Source: Paludibacter sp. (GTDB taxonomy: Bacteria > Bacteroidota > Bacteroidia > Bacteroidales > Paludibacteraceae). Taken from it: a stretch of DNA of 8,872 bases. A program made the position numbers and the translations under genes. The stretch lies in NCBI GenBank assembly GCA_018054805.1, contig JAGPIU010000016.1, positions 1-8,872 on the forward strand, given 5' to 3'. The notes under the pieces were generated by a model, which was given only the letters and a program-made list of their open reading frames with translations, was not told where the DNA came from and made no database searches. Positions 6,972-8,872 of the stretch are shown piece after piece (position 1 is the stretch's first letter; each line of letters opens with the position of its first letter).

Positions 6972-8597
6972 CTACTTACTTGCTTTATTTGCCAATGCAT
7001 CAATCGCTTTCAGGATTGTTTTGTCCTCTTTGTAAAATAAGGGATAAAATCCGTTGTCGCCCAAAGTATTGCGTGTAATATAAGCATTCAGTTGTCGTTG
7101 AATAAACTTTCCCGAAATAGCCAGGTCGCGTCCGGTAGGCTTCACACCTTTACTTTCGGCAAATTTCACAAACTCAGCAAGCAGGTTTTGAGTATTCAGA
7201 TAGGTTTCAGTTTTTTGCCAGTCTTTGAATTTTTTGAGTGTATTGCGATGCTGATCGGTGTACTGAAATGCAAACTGATACAGATAGCCATAGTTCACAA
7301 CTTTATTCAGGTAAGTTGTGTATTCCGAAGTGTCGCGCGATACAAAAATATCGGGCATAATTCCACCTCCACCATATACAGTGCGACCTTTCAGCGTTTT
7401 ATATTTAAGCGTATCTTTGAGCTGCACGCTGTCTTTATTGTCAATTTCGCCATGCATGTATCTGTTCAGAATATCGAGTTCGTAATCCTCAGCTTTGCCA
7501 TTTTCGTATGGTTTCTGAATGCTGCGTCCCGATGGTGTATAGTAACGAGCCACTGTGAGTCTTACTGCTGAACCATCTGTCAGATCCATTTGCTGTTGAA
7601 CAAGACCTTTCCCGAACGAACGGCGACCAATCACTGTGCCACGGTCGTTGTCCTGGATAGCTCCGGCAAAAATCTCACTGGCTGAAGCTGAGAATTCATC
7701 GATTAGTACAACCACAGGAGCGCTTATCAGGCTTCCTTTGCCGGTGGCACGGGCTTCATATCGCGGATAAGCTTTTCCTTCGGAGTACACAATCATTTGA
7801 TTGGCAGGCAAAAACTCGTTGACCATATTGATGGCCTGATCCATAAATCCACCACTGTTTTCACGCAGGTCGATAATGTATTTGCGTGCTCCCTTAGCGC
7901 GTAAATCAGCAATTGCGTTCAGAAATTCGCTGTAGGTAGTGGCTGCAAATTTGCTTACTTTGATAAAGCCGGTTTGCGGCGCAATAATGTACGATACATC
8001 TACCGAATTCACAGGTATTTGTCCACGCGTAACAGTATAAGTCAGTTTTTCGGCTGTCCCATGTCGTCTTACTCCTAATTTTACTTTGGTGTCGGCTTTA
8101 CCACGAAGCTTTTTCATAACCTTTTCGTTAGTTACGTTTTTTCCTGTAAATGCAGTATCATTTACTTCCACAATGCGGTCGCCGGCCAACAGCCCCACTT
8201 TTTCGGAGGGACCTCCGCTGATAACCGACACAATGGTGATGGTATCGTTTTGTATGTTAAACTGTACACCAATACCGCTGAAACTGCCTTCCAGTTCGCT
8301 GTTTACGTTTTCGAGATCAGAGGCGGGGATATATACCGAATGCGGGTCGAGCTTTGCTATTAAATCCACCATCATTTCTTCGGTAAGCTCATTTACATCT
8401 ATCGAATCGACATATTGCTGATCGATAAGTGCGAGGACTTCATCCAGCTTATTGCTGCTGAAACTTTTAGATAAAAAGCTGTAATCACCCTGAGTTCCAC
8501 GTAATCCGGCTCTGTGGGCTAATAGATTTCCAAGAATTAAACCCACCACAACCGACAGGAATACAATAAGGACAAGAATCAGATTTCTTTTATTCAT
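6972..8597 (-). CDS. S41-family C-terminal processing protease (CtpA/Prc type)
   Basis: A 541-residue membrane-anchored serine protease facing the periplasm. Such enzymes trim or degrade envelope proteins from exposed C-termini. A hydrophobic signal anchor spans ~5-26 after MNKRN. A helical N-terminal region (~48-100) leads to a PDZ domain (~103-190) with the carboxylate-binding loop SGIGV at 107-111. The S41 catalytic core spans ~205-365, with LRENSGG at 244-250, nucleophile S305 in FSASASE, the Lys base K330 in RRSFGKG and Q334 four residues later. The 25-residue Ser-Lys gap matches the family. A C-terminal extension (~366-541) includes GGGGIMPDIFV (409-419), as in Bacteroidota members, which are longer than the ~400-residue core type. 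The dCMP deaminase gene ends 99 bases upstream on the same strand, so the two may be co-transcribed. The gap contains an 8-bp tandem repeat and no clear promoter. Confidence 0.95.
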   Translation of the reverse strand: MNKRNLILVLIVFLSVVVGLILGNLLAHRAGLRGTQGDYSFLSKSFSSNKLDEVLALIDQQYVDSIDVNELTEEMMVDLIAKLDPHSVYIPASDLENVNSELEGSFSGIGVQFNIQNDTITIVSVISGGPSEKVGLLAGDRIVEVNDTAFTGKNVTNEKVMKKLRGKADTKVKLGVRRHGTAEKLTYTVTRGQIPVNSVDVSYIIAPQTGFIKVSKFAATTYSEFLNAIADLRAKGARKYIIDLRENSGGFMDQAINMVNEFLPANQMIVYSEGKAYPRYEARATGKGSLISAPVVVLIDEFSASASEIFAGAIQDNDRGTVIGRRSFGKGLVQQQMDLTDGSAVRLTVARYYTPSGRSIQKPYENGKAEDYELDILNRYMHGEIDNKDSVQLKDTLKYKTLKGRTVYGGGGIMPDIFVSRDTSEYTTYLNKVVNYGYLYQFAFQYTDQHRNTLKKFKDWQKTETYLNTQNLLAEFVKFAESKGVKPTGRDLAISGKFIQRQLNAYITRNTLGDNGFYPLFYKEDKTILKAIDALANKASK

Positions 8598-8602
8598 ATC
8601 TT

Positions 8603-8624
8603 AATTTACAATTTAGCAATTTAC
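8603..8624. repeat. Short AT-rich near-tandem repeat before the S41 gene
   Basis: ATTTA recurs at 8604, 8611 and 8619, giving units close to ATTTACA / ATTTAGCA / ATTTAC with 7- and 8-base spacing. The tract ends only about six bases before the start codon (at 8597 on the minus strand), so it forms most of the S41 mRNA leader. This is low-complexity sequence and may be chance. Confidence 0.35.
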
Positions 8625-8650
8625 TATTGGTTTATGCTGTTACTAAACAA

Positions 8651-8682
8651 ATCAACTGATCAACAGATTAACCAATCAACCA
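8651..8682. repeat. Four-unit 8-bp tandem repeat (ATCAACNN) in the deaminase-protease gap
   Basis: The words ATCAACTG, ATCAACAG, ATTAACCA and ATCAACCA follow one another with an exact 8-base period. The first six bases agree in all units except one C-to-T change. The eight bases before (8643-8650, CTAAACAA) look like a decayed fifth unit. On the coding strand the unit reads NNGTTGAT. It lies 54-85 bases upstream of the S41 start codon and begins 15 bases after the deaminase stop. Confidence 0.75.
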
Positions 8683-8696
8683 ACCCATACGCAACA

Positions 8697-8872
8697 CTAC
8701 TCGTCCCCCAGATACACAATCTCAATACCCGCGCGTTGTAGCAGTTCCACGCCATCCATTATGCGGTATTTTTCGCCGTAAACCACTCTTTTGATACCTG
8801 CCTGAATAATCAGTTTCGAACATTCGATACAGGGCGAAGCGGTGACATAAAGCGTAGCGCCATCGCTGCTAT
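8697..8872 (-). CDS. dCMP deaminase (ComEB-like), 3' part only
   Basis: The last 57 residues and TAG stop of a gene cut by the right edge. In minus-strand translation the segment begins SSDGATLYVTASPCIECSK, continues with LIIQAGIKRVVYGEKYR, and ends IVYLGDE. PCIEC is the PCxxC zinc-binding motif of the cytidine/deoxycytidylate deaminase fold. The flanking ATLYVT and IIQAGIKRVVYGEKYR are characteristic of dCMP deaminases. Such enzymes convert dCMP to dUMP, feeding thymidylate synthesis. The HAE motif carrying the third zinc ligand and catalytic glutamate should lie beyond the edge, in a protein of about 140-150 residues. ComEB of the competence operon belongs to the same family, so a strict role cannot be fixed from the fragment. 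It lies 99 bases upstream of the S41 gene on the same strand. Confidence 0.88.
   Translation of the reverse strand, partial: SSDGATLYVTASPCIECSKLIIQAGIKRVVYGEKYRIMDGVELLQRAGIEIVYLGDE

Noticed and set aside
7092..7571. 159-codon open frame on the plus strand inside the S41 gene
   Set aside because: It is antisense to a protease with intact catalytic residues; the product is a Phe/Ile-rich shadow without family features.
1..8872. Search for a defence system, CRISPR array, mobile element, tRNA or integration site
   Set aside because: Nothing of this kind was seen: all complete genes are core-type families with intact motifs, and no long direct or terminal repeats were noticed by eye.

Overview
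The window reads as an ordinary chromosomal segment of a Bacteroidota bacterium, probably of the Bacteroidales/Marinilabiliales type. Support comes from several directions. Upstream regions carry the Bacteroidota promoter pattern (TTTG about 20 bp before TAnnTTTG). None of the six complete genes has a GGAGG-like ribosome binding site. There is a PorT-like outer-membrane barrel with a periplasmic signal peptide. A dCMP deaminase gene lies just upstream of a C-terminal processing protease, an order I recall from this phylum. No phage, transposon, CRISPR array, tRNA or rRNA was seen.

Layout. Positions 1-344 are an AT-rich non-coding leader with repeated TTGTAA half-sites and one perfect dyad. 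Glutamate dehydrogenase follows on + (345-1679). A strong two-way terminator (1702-1740) separates it from a convergent gene on - for a secreted, probably outer-membrane beta-barrel protein (1772-3049). A 185-bp divergent promoter region (3050-3234) then leads to an OPT-family oligopeptide transporter on + (3235-5223) and a short-chain dehydrogenase on + (5334-6302). A second two-way terminator (6323-6357) separates the dehydrogenase from a Dps-type mini-ferritin on - (6375-6848). Upstream of dps, on the same strand, lie an S41 protease (6972-8597) and the 3' end of a dCMP deaminase gene that runs off the right edge (8697-8872).

The genes do not form one pathway. The themes are amino-acid/ammonia metabolism (glutamate dehydrogenase), peptide uptake (OPT), envelope proteolysis (S41), iron/oxidative protection (Dps) and pyrimidine nucleotide supply (dCMP deaminase). 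Peptide import could feed amino acids to glutamate dehydrogenase, but nothing in the sequence ties the two together.

I found no convincing new multi-gene system. The items most worth a second look are an 8-bp-periodic tandem repeat upstream of the S41 protease, the uncharacterised N-terminal half of the beta-barrel protein, the NAD-type coenzyme fingerprint of the glutamate dehydrogenase, and the repeat-bearing leader of that gene.
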